From positions 186,001 through 250,000 of the forward strand of contig JBKAHA010000002.1 in the NCBI GenBank assembly GCA_046290675.1: a stretch of DNA of 64,000 bases. Direction: 5' to 3'. Position 1 is the first letter of the stretch; each line of letters starts with the position of its first letter. The translations under genes were made by a program, and so were the position numbers. Below, one piece after another: positions 27,780 through 36,675 of this stretch. Origin of the DNA: Aureliella sp046290675 (GTDB lineage: Bacteria; Planctomycetota; Planctomycetia; Pirellulales; Pirellulaceae). The notes below the pieces were generated by a model, which was not told the origin of the DNA, made no database searches, and saw only the letters and a list, made by a program, of their open reading frames with translations.

Positions 27780-28178
27780 CTACTTGAGTTCGACGGTCGC
27801 ACCTGCTTCTTCGAGTTCGCCCTTGATCTTCTCTGCTTCTTCCTTCGAAGCCTTTTCCTTGATCGTCGCAGGAACACCTTCGACCATCTTCTTGGCGTCC
27901 ATCAAGGAAGCGCCAGTCAGGTTCTTGACGACCTTCACGACGTTCAGCTTCGCGTCGCCGAACGAGCTCATGACGACGTCGAACTCAGTCTGCTCGGCAG
28001 CTGCTTCTCCACCACCGTCACCTGCAGGACCAGCCATGACGACAGCGCCGCCAGCGGCAGCTTCGATGCCGTGCTCTTCTTTCAGGTAATCGCTTAGCTC
28101 TTTCGCTTGCTTCAGAGTCAAGCCAACGATGGAATCGCCAAGAGTCTTGATGTCATCTGCGAATGTTGTTTCAGACAT
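27780..28178 (-). CDS. rplL: 50S ribosomal protein L7/L12
   Basis: A 132-residue stalk protein that recruits translation GTPases to the ribosome. It has an N-terminal dimerisation helix region (TLGDSIVGLTLKQAKELSDY), a flexible Ala/Gly hinge and the C-terminal domain FDVVMSSFGDAKLNVVKVVK with TGASLMDAKKMVEGVPATIK. It is slightly longer than E. coli L7/L12 (121). rplJ lies 106 bases upstream on the same strand. Unlike most bacteria, rpoB does not follow; a terminator does. Confidence 0.98.
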   Translation of the reverse strand: MSETTFADDIKTLGDSIVGLTLKQAKELSDYLKEEHGIEAAAGGAVVMAGPAGDGGGEAAAEQTEFDVVMSSFGDAKLNVVKVVKNLTGASLMDAKKMVEGVPATIKEKASKEEAEKIKGELEEAGATVELK

Positions 28179-28284
28179 GGGTAAAAAACCTTTTCAAACT
28201 AGATACTTGTGTATTGGAAATTAAAAAGCTGGATTCAGCGATCGTAGGTACGCGGTACGTACCAACTTGTTGGAACGAACTGCG

Positions 28285-28818
28285 TTATTCTTCACCCTCC
28301 TTGTTTTCAACCAACTTCTTAATTTGACCTGCCAGTTGTGAGCCGGCACCGGTGATTTGTGATGACAATTGCGAGCCTGGTCCAAGGATCTGGCCGACAA
28401 GCATCGAAATTTGTTCTTCGCGATTCGGCCACTTGCTGACCTCGAGCACCTTTTCGGCGGACATGCTGTCGCCGTCCATTACGCCGCCCTTCAAGGCGAA
28501 CTTTGGAAAGGTGTCTTCGTCCTTTGAAACCGCAGCAACTTCTTTTGCCAGGCTGACGAAATCTTCGCAGCCCCAGATGACGGCCAAAGAACCTTGTTTT
28601 TCCTGGAACAGAGGATTTAGAGGTCCGTCGGTTGTGGCTCGTTCAGCGATGCTCCGCTTTACGACGAGCATCTGTACGCCCTTCTCACGGAAGTGCTTGC
28701 GGATTCGGTAGGACGCATCTGAATCCATGCTGATGACATCAGCGATAATGGCGTCTTCGACTCCGTCTAGGCGGCTCTTCAGATCGTCCGCTAGCAGATT
28801 CTTTACATATTTACTCAT
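28285..28818 (-). CDS. rplJ: 50S ribosomal protein L10
   Basis: A 177-residue protein that anchors the L7/L12 stalk to 23S rRNA. It shows the family start SKYVKNLLADDLKSRLDGV, then VQMLVVKRSIAERA and ALKGGVMDGDSMSAEKVLEV. The C-terminal helix, which binds L12 dimers, ends in KKLVENKEGEE. The 109-base leader between rplA and this gene is where L10 autoregulation acts in other bacteria; I did not resolve a leader structure. Length is near E. coli L10 (165). Confidence 0.97.
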   Translation of the reverse strand: MSKYVKNLLADDLKSRLDGVEDAIIADVISMDSDASYRIRKHFREKGVQMLVVKRSIAERATTDGPLNPLFQEKQGSLAVIWGCEDFVSLAKEVAAVSKDEDTFPKFALKGGVMDGDSMSAEKVLEVSKWPNREEQISMLVGQILGPGSQLSSQITGAGSQLAGQIKKLVENKEGEE

Positions 28819-28927
28819 AACACTGTCTCAACTGTTTTTTAAACCTTCACTGGAATCGAACCAAGCGAAGCTCGGTACCAATGCTGCAGTAATCCACTGC
28901 ATCTCGGTGTGCGAGCTGCTCAAGTCG

Positions 28928-29611
28928 CTATGCAGCCACTCGAACACTCGGAGACATCGTTGCACACAAGGCGATACTCTTGATGTAAGTACCTTTGACC
29001 GCCTGCGGCTTCAAGCTATTCACGTAGTCGAGGAAGGCCTCAACATTCTCTTGCAATTTTTGGTTGTCGAAGCTGAGCTTCCCAACGATCGCGTGCAGGT
29101 TTGCACCTTTGTCGTTTCGGAACTCGACCTTACCAGCCTTGTATTCCTGGATAACGCGAGCAACATCCATGGTTACGGTGCCAGCACGTGGGGAAGGCAT
29201 CAGACCGCGTGGGCCGAGAACCTTACCCAGTGGACCAACCATTCCCATCATGTCTGGTGTCGCGATACAGACGTCAAAGTCGGTCCAGCCGTCTTTGATC
29301 TTTTTAGCGAGATCATCTTGGCCTACGGCGTCAGCACCGGCTTCTTCAGCCGCTTTTGCAAGATCGCCCTTAGCGAAGACGATCACTCGTTGGGTCTTCC
29401 CGATCCCATGTGGCAGAACCACCGAGCCACGAACAAGCTGGTCAGCCTGCGACGGATCAATGCCAAGATTCATGTGAATCTCAACGCTTTGGTCGAATTT
29501 GCGAGCCGGAAATCCTTTTAGAATTTCGACTGCCTTTTCGAGTGATTGTGGATCTTTCGAAGACGGTACCTTTTCGGCCATCGCCTTCATTGCTTTGGTA
29601 ACTCTTGCCAT
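28928..29611 (-). CDS. rplA: 50S ribosomal protein L1
   Basis: A 227-residue protein of the L1 stalk, which helps deacylated tRNA leave the ribosome. Diagnostic segments are FDQSVEIHMNLGIDPSQADQ, LPHGIGKTQRVIVFAKG, LGKVLGPRGLMPSPRAGTV, EYKAGKVEFRNDKGANLH and PQAVKGTYIKSIAL. The open frame extends 16 codons upstream into rplK, but the Met at 29611 gives the normal L1 start (MARVTKAMKAM) four bases after the rplK stop. Translation of rplK and rplA is probably coupled, as in E. coli, where L1 represses both. Confidence 0.98.
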   Translation of the reverse strand: MARVTKAMKAMAEKVPSSKDPQSLEKAVEILKGFPARKFDQSVEIHMNLGIDPSQADQLVRGSVVLPHGIGKTQRVIVFAKGDLAKAAEEAGADAVGQDDLAKKIKDGWTDFDVCIATPDMMGMVGPLGKVLGPRGLMPSPRAGTVTMDVARVIQEYKAGKVEFRNDKGANLHAIVGKLSFDNQKLQENVEAFLDYVNSLKPQAVKGTYIKSIALCATMSPSVRVAA

Positions 29612-29615
29612 GCGA

Positions 29616-30041
29616 TTAGCCCTCAATCTCCAAGCCCATGCTTCGCGCCGTACCTTCAATCATGCGTTCAGCATGCTCGAGATCGCGGGCATTCAAGTCG
29701 GCCATCTTCTTCTCACAGATCTCTTGGACCTGTGCCCTGGTAACCTTGCCGACCTTCTTCTTATTTGGTTCACCTGAACCGCTCGCGATTCCTGCAGCCT
29801 GCTTGAGCAAGACAGCGGCCGGCGGGCTCTTGGTTACGAAGTCAAACGAGCGGTCGGAGTAGACCGAAACGATGACTGGGATCGGAGTCCCGTTGTATTC
29901 GCGTGTGCGATCATTAAACGCGGACACAAATTGTCCCAGGTTGACCCCGAACTTACCAAGCGAGGTACCAACCGGAGGAGCGGGTGTCGCTTGCCCTCCA
30001 GGGACCTGAAACTTGGCTTGTCCTACAAGTTGTTTTGCCAT
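29616..30041 (-). CDS. rplK: 50S ribosomal protein L11
   Basis: A 141-residue protein of the GTPase-associated centre. It has the N-terminal AKFQVPGGQATPAPPVGTSL, LGQFVSAFNDRT and the RNA-binding C-terminal domain with KKKVGKVTRAQVQEI and LEHAERMIEGTARSMGLEI. The frame could start eight codons upstream, but Met at 30041 fits the family. It is followed four bases later by rplA. The 176-base gap to nusG may hold a promoter. Confidence 0.98.
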   Translation of the reverse strand: MAKQLVGQAKFQVPGGQATPAPPVGTSLGKFGVNLGQFVSAFNDRTREYNGTPIPVIVSVYSDRSFDFVTKSPPAAVLLKQAAGIASGSGEPNKKKVGKVTRAQVQEICEKKMADLNARDLEHAERMIEGTARSMGLEIEG

Positions 30042-30217
30042 TTTGAGTTCACTCCACGACACCAACTAACGGTGCCCAAATGTCGCAACTGTTTCTACGG
30101 TGAATTGTGTATTGGTATCTTTAGGAGAATTCGGACGAGCTTTGGGCGGAATTCCGCATCACGAAAGTCCTAGGATTGCTTTCACGAGACCGGTTGGTCT
30201 ACCGAGCGAATCTTAAA

Positions 30218-30814
30218 TTAAAGCTCTTCAACTTGCCAATGATCCAGCTCAACCGGTGTGCTCCGGCCGAAGATGGTGATGATCACAGTTACGCGACCAT
30301 TGGCTTCGTCGACTTTCTCCACTTCGCCTTCCAGGTTCTGAAAATTCCCCTCTTTCACACGCACGCGATCACCGGTGCGATATGGAATCGAGGTTTTGAC
30401 GGAGGTTTCTCCTTCTTCCTCGTCCGGCTCTTCCTTCTTCACGATTTTCTCCACATCATGTGGATCCATCGGAGTCGGTTTTCCTCCGGAGCCAGTGAAA
30501 TCACCGACACCGGGAGTTTCGCGGACCAAGAACCAGGAGTCGTCATTGATCGCCATGTAGGCCATCAAATAACCCGGGTAGAGTTTGCGTTTAACAACGC
30601 GGCGATTACCGTTGCGAGTGAACGTAACAACGTCTTCGGTGGGGACTAGAATCTCACCGAAATGCTCCTCCAGACCTGCAAGCTTGATTCGCTTGAGCAT
30701 CGAGTCGCGAATACTATCTTCGCGATTGAACGCCACCTTGATGATGTACCAGTCCATACCACTGGCCGCACCGTCGGTGGGCGAGGAATCTTGTTGTTCG
30801 TCTATATCACTCAC
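30218..30814 (-). CDS. nusG: Transcription termination/antitermination protein NusG
   Basis: A 198-residue protein that binds RNA polymerase, suppresses pausing and links to Rho and ribosomes. A short acidic extension precedes the NGN domain (MDWYIIKVAFNREDSI, VVKRKLYPGYLMAYM, WFLVRETPGVGDFTG). An acidic, lysine-rich linker (EKIVKKEEPDEEEGE) and the KOW domain (RTGDRVRVKEGNFQNLEGEV, FGRSTPVELDHWQVEEL) follow. The start is best placed at the GTG at 30814, preceded by a G-rich stretch; a TTG at 30838 would add eight residues. E. coli NusG has 181 residues; the extra length is the N-terminal extension and linker. Confidence 0.95.
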   Translation of the reverse strand: MSDIDEQQDSSPTDGAASGMDWYIIKVAFNREDSIRDSMLKRIKLAGLEEHFGEILVPTEDVVTFTRNGNRRVVKRKLYPGYLMAYMAINDDSWFLVRETPGVGDFTGSGGKPTPMDPHDVEKIVKKEEPDEEEGETSVKTSIPYRTGDRVRVKEGNFQNLEGEVEKVDEANGRVTVIITIFGRSTPVELDHWQVEEL

Positions 30815-30940
30815 TCTGAAACCCCCACGCCAGTACAAACGATCGCGACTCTACGCCGCTGCCACCTCCTGGCTAGGAAGATGTATTGTGTAAGCAATCG
30901 CGTGCGTAACGCGACTGCACTAGTCGCTAGTTAAACATGA

Positions 30941-31399
30941 CTAGCTAATGCCGGCCAGCCCAAACACGAATTCCCAAAGGGCATCGTACAGGAACAGAAT
31001 TGCCGACAAAAACAGGATCGTAAAAATCACTACCAACGAAGCTCGTACAAGCTCCTTCTGAGTTGGCCATGATACTTTGTTCAGTTCTGCCTCTACCGAG
31101 ATCAGGAAGTCGGCAAATTTAGGCCAATTCACCAATCGGTAGCCAAACCACATCCCCAGTGCACCCAACGCAACCGCCACAATGTAGCTAGTAGCGAGCC
31201 CCGATGATCCCATCGCGGAATCAAGCGCGGGCGCTATGAATAGTGCGTGGCATCTCCATACGGCTGCCACCACCAAGACCCAAATAGACAGGCAGGTAAT
31301 TTGCCTGACCATTCGTCCTTGATTTCGCTTATACAACCCAGACGCAAACATCTCTTGCACCAAGGGTCGCGAATTCATGACAGATTCTTTAGTTGCCAT
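30941..31399 (-). CDS. secE: Preprotein translocase subunit SecE
   Basis: A 152-residue SecE. The conserved part is WPKFADFLISVEAELNKVSW, with PTQKELVRASLVVI leading into the last membrane helix (about 121-146), the region that clamps SecY. Two extra membrane helices precede it (about 34-54 and 67-90), giving three in all as in E. coli SecE (127 residues); many other bacteria have only the last. It lies between tRNA-Trp and nusG, the standard bacterial order. Confidence 0.95.
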   Translation of the reverse strand: MATKESVMNSRPLVQEMFASGLYKRNQGRMVRQITCLSIWVLVVAAVWRCHALFIAPALDSAMGSSGLATSYIVAVALGALGMWFGYRLVNWPKFADFLISVEAELNKVSWPTQKELVRASLVVIFTILFLSAILFLYDALWEFVFGLAGIS

Positions 31400-31501
31400 T
31401 ACTTTTCAACGCTGAAATCGAAGCAATTAACTTAGCCCCGAAACTCGTCCACATAGGACCAAGTTACGGAAACTGGCGATGGCAATTCGCCTAAATTCGA
31501 G

Positions 31502-31574
31502 CAGGGGCGGAGGGACTTGAACCCGCAACCGCTGGTTTTGGAAACCAGTGCTCTGCCAATTGAGCTACACCCCT
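31502..31574 (-). tRNA. tRNA-Trp (CCA)
   Basis: A 73-base cloverleaf: acceptor stem of seven pairs between 31574-31568 and 31509-31503, D-arm with GCTC/GAGC, anticodon stem CTGGT/ACCAG with loop TTCCAAA (anticodon CCA), and TTCAA in the T loop. The discriminator is G, as expected for Trp. The CCA end is not encoded. It lies between tuf and secE. Confidence 0.96.
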
Positions 31575-31625
31575 GAGTATCTCACAATCCAGGGTTCTCT
31601 AGAAGACGAAAACACCTGTTTCATT

Positions 31626-31654
31626 AAAACGAACTGCCGCAACGAGTGCGGCAG
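31626..31654 (-). terminator. Probable terminator after tuf
   Basis: An 8-bp perfect stem (31634-31641 with 31647-31654, five-base loop) is followed on the minus strand by TTCGTTTTAATG, a moderately T-rich tail. It sits about 80 bases past the tuf stop and before tRNA-Trp, so tuf expression can be separated from the secE-nusG transcript. Confidence 0.7.
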
Positions 31655-31731
31655 TCCTTTGTCTCATTTCACCCACTCACGGGTGTCTTTGTTTTGCAAG
31701 GAGCAGCCAGGAATTCACCCAGCCGCTGATC

Positions 31732-32922
<1,191 letters not shown>

Positions 32923-33040
32923 TGTTCGTTACACCTAACAACAAATTACATTCGGTGTGCGGCAGGCCGCACAAAACCAGGACTAAAACCGTGCCACATT
33001 GGCGCTCGAACTTCGCGAGGCATCTGCCCCAACGAACGAG

Positions 33041-33112
<72 letters not shown>

Positions 33113-33169
33113 CACCGAATTCCTGCGAACTGCTGCATACACGCAAGCCTTGTTCACGGGTTAGTCGAG

Positions 33170-33240
33170 AGCGGGTGAAGGGAATCGAACCCTCGTATTC
33201 AGCTTGGAAGGCTGCTGCTCTACCATTGAGCTACACCCGC
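33170..33240 (-). tRNA. tRNA-Gly (TCC)
   Basis: A 71-base cloverleaf with acceptor GCGGGTG/CACCCGC, D-arm GCTC/GAGC and anticodon loop CTTCCAA (anticodon TCC). The T-arm is GAGGG/CCCTT with TTCGATT. The outermost anticodon-stem pair is a G-A mismatch; the other four pairs are normal. CCA is not encoded. Confidence 0.95.
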
Positions 33241-33458
33241 TTCTCAAATGCTGCAACCATGGCCCAGCCAACAATCCAGAAGTCGCTACGACTGATCTGA
33301 AATGTTGTACTACTGCCAAGCGGTTGCCATCTGCAAGCAAATGATGGCGACTGCCAGCCCGCCAGGTAGCTCCGGCACGGCACACGCCAAGCCGCTGTTT
33401 TGCGCTGGTCAGGTCGACAATTTCCCTACAGTTTGCCAGTCTGGCAACGGTTCGCCAA

Positions 33459-33539
33459 TGGGAGGTGCAGGATTCGAACCTGCGAAGCCGAAGCAACGGA
33501 TTTACAGTCCGCCCCCTTTAACCACTCGGGCAACCTCCC
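33459..33539 (-). tRNA. tRNA-Tyr (GTA)
   Basis: An 81-base class II tRNA with acceptor GGGAGGT/ACCTCCC, anticodon loop CTGTAAA (anticodon GTA), and a long variable arm TGCTTCGGCTTCG. The discriminator is A. CCA is not encoded. Confidence 0.96.
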
Positions 33540-33623
33540 GGCAACCGTTCCCTCAAATTTCACCTCAAGCTTCGCAAACTGGATTGCCAGCTAACGCAGC
33601 CGCGTAGGAAACCGCCATGTCAG

Positions 33624-33696
33624 AGCCAACAGAGGGACTCGAACCCCCGACCGGCTGATTACAAATCAGCAGCTCTACCAACTGAGCTATGTTGGC
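33624..33696 (-). tRNA. tRNA-Thr (TGT)
   Basis: A 73-base cloverleaf with acceptor GCCAACA/TGTTGGC and anticodon stem GCTGA/TCAGC around loop TTTGTAA (anticodon TGT). It is the first gene of the tRNA-tuf transcript. CCA is not encoded. Confidence 0.96.
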
Positions 33697-34263
33697 GGTA
33701 AACGGCAGGATTCCTGCAGTCTGGTGAATTTTCAGGAACGGCATAGTTTATCGGCGTGCCCATTCACCGCAAGACGAATTTCTTGGGCACTTTTCCAGTC
33801 CGAAACTAGCGTTTCAAGCTTAAATTGCCGGGTCAAAGATCACGGAGCAATCCAAAAATGACGAGTCATGCCACCAACTCTATGTCGACGCAGAGAACAT
33901 GCTGTTTCTGCATCCCTGAGCTAGAGCCGGGGAGACACCGAATTCGTGATTCAAGGGTAGCCAGCATCTCAGACCAATAATTGAATTAGGTCATCGGTCA
34001 CAACCATCTTTGACTTGAGCAGGAGCCAGATTTTGACTGCTAAAGTCCCGTATAAGCCGCCGCAAGATCTAGGCTGAGCCCAAGTCTGGATCCAAGACGC
34101 TTGTTCCGAGGTAGTGGTTCGGACTCCAGGTCCGCTGGGATTGAATCTCGACCCGATTCTGGCGTTTCGGGCGATTTCCACTTCCGCGATGCATTCACCT
34201 TATCGATAACTCACCTCGCCGATCCGCATCCGGAAGCCGCCCAATACTACGACCAAAATCGAA
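33697..34263. other. Divergent intergenic region between tRNA-tuf operon and MFS gene
   Basis: These 567 bases hold no supported gene; the open frames crossing it have no plausible product. They must contain the minus-strand promoter of the tRNA-tuf transcript (a candidate is listed) and the plus-strand promoter of the MFS gene, for which I cannot pick boxes. Confidence 0.5.
33745..33772 (-). promoter_or_regulatory. Candidate promoter of the tRNA-tuf transcript
   Basis: On the minus strand TTGCGG (33772-33767) and TAAACT (33750-33745) are separated by 16 bases and lie about 50 bases before the first tRNA. Both boxes match the sigma-70 consensus only partly. This is a guess from spacing and position. 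Confidence 0.35.
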
Positions 34264-35604
34264 ATGCTCACTTCTTCCTTACCTGGTAGGTTGGCTGGAC
34301 GACTGCCTTTCTTCTACGGATACGTGGTCGCGCTGGTGGCTGTCGTAGCCCAAATCTGTTCCTCCCCCGGGCAAACCTTCGCGATTTCCGCGTTTACCCC
34401 TTCTTTCCAAGCAGATTTGGGGATGAACGCCAGCCAGCTTGCAGCTGCCTATATGCTCGGAACTTTCTGTGCGGCTTTCCCGCTCTCGATTGTGGGACCG
34501 ATGTCCGACCGGTTCGGTATTCGAGCTACCACTTTGGTGGTGGCTTTGGCCCTGGGGGGAGCATGTGTTCTTCTCGGTTGCGCGCATGGATTCTTCAGCT
34601 TGTTTGCAGGCTTCTTGTGCCTTCGTTTTCTTGGGCAGGGGTCAATCACGTTGCTCAGCAGCAACATGGTGGCCATGTGGTTTCAAGCTAAGCTCGGTCG
34701 TGTCAACGCGGCAATGAGCGTGGGCGGAGCAGCAGCTTTTGCGTTGGTACCGATCCTGCTTCTCGACTCGATTGAGCTACTCGGATGGAGGGTGAGTTAT
34801 TTTCTGATGGGGGGTGTAGTCGTGCTCCTGATGTTTCCCTTGACGCTGTTCTTGCTGAAAGATCGGCCCGAAGAGCTCGGGCTGCGACCGGACGGACTTC
34901 TTCCGGAAGCAATCACGCCTGGCCCGGCCGACGCGACCGGAGGTGATCGAGAGAATCAGAACGATAAGACGAGTCGCATCGACTCAAATCCTGAATTTGA
35001 CGAGCTGGCAAGCACTTTAGCGGACGCAATTCGTCAGCGAGCCTTCTGGATTCTCGCATTTGCATTTGGCCTGTGGGCGATGACAGGCACCGGCATCATC
35101 TTCTATTCGCTTCCGATTTTTGAGGAATTGGGGTTCAGCAGTAAGCAAGCCTCGAGGCAACTGTTTGGTTTCTTTTCGCTCGCCATGCTTGTCGGGCAAG
35201 TGGGTGGCGGCATCCTCGCTGATCGATGGTCCATGACGAAGCTGCTGTTTGCTGGATTTGCGTCGATGGCAGGAGCGATGTGGATCATGACCCAGGCCGA
35301 TGCGCCGTGGCATGTCGTTGCCTTCGCGATCCTCTTTGGTGCTGGCCAAGGGCTTGCTATTGCTGTCAATGGTGCCATCTGGGTCCGCTACTACGGGCGT
35401 CAGCATCTAGGCAAGATTCGAGGGGCGGTCTGGTGTACTACCGTCGCCGGCTCAGGGTGTGGGCCGTTTTTGCTTGGAGGTCTCAAAGATTGGTCGGGCA
35501 GTTTCGTACCCGGACTCTGGCTTTTCTTCGGTCTTCTTGCCTGCGTTACCCCATTTTTACTATTCGCGACGAAGCCCAAGTTGGAGATGGCGCGAGCGAA
35601 TTAG
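34264..35604 (+). CDS. Major facilitator superfamily transporter
   Basis: A 446-residue carrier with twelve predicted membrane helices in two halves joined by a charged loop at about 200-250. The inter-helix loop 2-3 motif reads GPMSDRFGIRATTL, and its counterpart in the second half is GGGILADRWSMTKLL. The start FYGYVVALVAVVAQICSSPG and the motif GWRVSYFLMGGVVVLLM resemble the monocarboxylate or oxalate/formate-type MFS branch, so a small organic acid is the likeliest substrate, but this is only a family-level inference. It stands alone: tRNA genes diverge upstream and yggS converges downstream. Confidence 0.88.
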   Translation: MLTSSLPGRLAGRLPFFYGYVVALVAVVAQICSSPGQTFAISAFTPSFQADLGMNASQLAAAYMLGTFCAAFPLSIVGPMSDRFGIRATTLVVALALGGACVLLGCAHGFFSLFAGFLCLRFLGQGSITLLSSNMVAMWFQAKLGRVNAAMSVGGAAAFALVPILLLDSIELLGWRVSYFLMGGVVVLLMFPLTLFLLKDRPEELGLRPDGLLPEAITPGPADATGGDRENQNDKTSRIDSNPEFDELASTLADAIRQRAFWILAFAFGLWAMTGTGIIFYSLPIFEELGFSSKQASRQLFGFFSLAMLVGQVGGGILADRWSMTKLLFAGFASMAGAMWIMTQADAPWHVVAFAILFGAGQGLAIAVNGAIWVRYYGRQHLGKIRGAVWCTTVAGSGCGPFLLGGLKDWSGSFVPGLWLFFGLLACVTPFLLFATKPKLEMARAN

Positions 35605-35808
35605 CGTTCTTGGGCAACCGAATTAGCTCACCAGTTTCAGCGTGGTGAGCGCTAGCTATCGGGCAAATTGACCCTGCAAACGAAAATTCGATTTCCAGGT
35701 TTCGCAAAATTCGAATTTCGAGATGCGGTGCAAGCCGTCGCTCCTCGGTATCTGCCATCGGATTTTTCGCGACGGAACCTGCGAGCTGGATCGCCCAAGA
35801 CAATTAGC

Positions 35809-36519
35809 TTAGCGCCGCTCAATCCCTTCCCAAAGGCTGGAGCCGATTCGAACGATCGTAGCTCCTTCCGCGATGGCCTCCACAAAATCACCGCTCATTC
35901 CCATGGAGAGTTCCTTCAAATCAAATTCCGGAAACTCTTCCTGAAGCTCATCACGAAGAAGCCTGACTTTCTCGAACTCCTTTCTAGCCTGATCACCACC
36001 AGAGAAATGGGTCGACATGGCCATCATGCCCTGAGGCGAAAGCTGGTCGAGCGAACGTAATTCGATCAGCAGTTCCCTCATGGCCGATGGGCGTAGGCCA
36101 GTTTTCGTCTCATCTTGGGTGACGTTGACTTCAAGAAGTACTGGCAAGACACGATCAATCCGCTTGGCTTCGGCTTGGAGTGCTTGAGCGAGTCGGGAGC
36201 TGTCAAGCGAATGCAAACAACTCACCATCGGCAGTGTTCTGCGAGCTTTGTTGCGTTGCAGATGCCCGATCACGTCCCAAAAAGGCTGGTCTACGCCGTG
36301 GGAATGAAACCAGTCCCATTTTTCCCAAAGTACTTGCGGCCGGTTTTCCCCGAGTCGCGCGCAGCCTGCTTGCGTGAGCAGTGAAGTAAGTTCTGGTCCA
36401 ACATATTTCGAAACGCCAACGATCTCGACCGGCTCAGAACGAGCAAAACGTCCTTGTGCGTCTCGGACCTGTTGCTGGACGCTATGCCAATTTTCTTTAA
36501 TACGGTCGGCATCTTCCAT
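35809..36519 (-). CDS. yggS: YggS-family pyridoxal-phosphate homeostasis protein
   Basis: A 236-residue single-domain PLP-binding protein (alanine-racemase-like barrel), the size of E. coli YggS (234). The PLP lysine is in IVGVSKYVG, followed by GCARLGENRPQ, WDVIGHLQRNKARR, VLLEVNVTQDETKTGL and the C-terminal LSMGMSGDFVEAI with ATIVRIGSSLW. YggS/PLPBP proteins buffer free PLP and affect amino-acid balance; no enzymatic reaction is proven. It converges with the MFS gene. In many bacteria it lies near cell-division genes; not here. Confidence 0.93.
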   Translation of the reverse strand: MEDADRIKENWHSVQQQVRDAQGRFARSEPVEIVGVSKYVGPELTSLLTQAGCARLGENRPQVLWEKWDWFHSHGVDQPFWDVIGHLQRNKARRTLPMVSCLHSLDSSRLAQALQAEAKRIDRVLPVLLEVNVTQDETKTGLRPSAMRELLIELRSLDQLSPQGMMAMSTHFSGGDQARKEFEKVRLLRDELQEEFPEFDLKELSMGMSGDFVEAIAEGATIVRIGSSLWEGIERR

Positions 36520-36675
36520 CTGGTGAACTGCGCCTTTGCGGTCAGTAAAAAGTCGAATGGGATGGAGAATCGAATACAGGCCAATGGATCCGTATCGTCT
36601 CTCGAACTGGTTGTTCTTGGTTATTATCGTCCGAGAACCAGCTTTCGTGCTTGTGGATGATTTGTCGCCGCAGTC

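Noticed and set aside
27687..28097. Plus-strand open frame opposite rplL
   Set aside because: Ser/Phe-rich product created by the Ala/Glu/Lys-rich L7/L12 codons on the other strand.
28727..29521. Plus-strand 264-codon frame opposite rplJ and rplA
   Set aside because: It is a shadow of two certain ribosomal-protein genes, and its product has no coherent domain.
35708..35719. Palindrome aaattcgaattt as an operator
   Set aside because: It lies between convergent genes, where a regulatory site for a start is unlikely.
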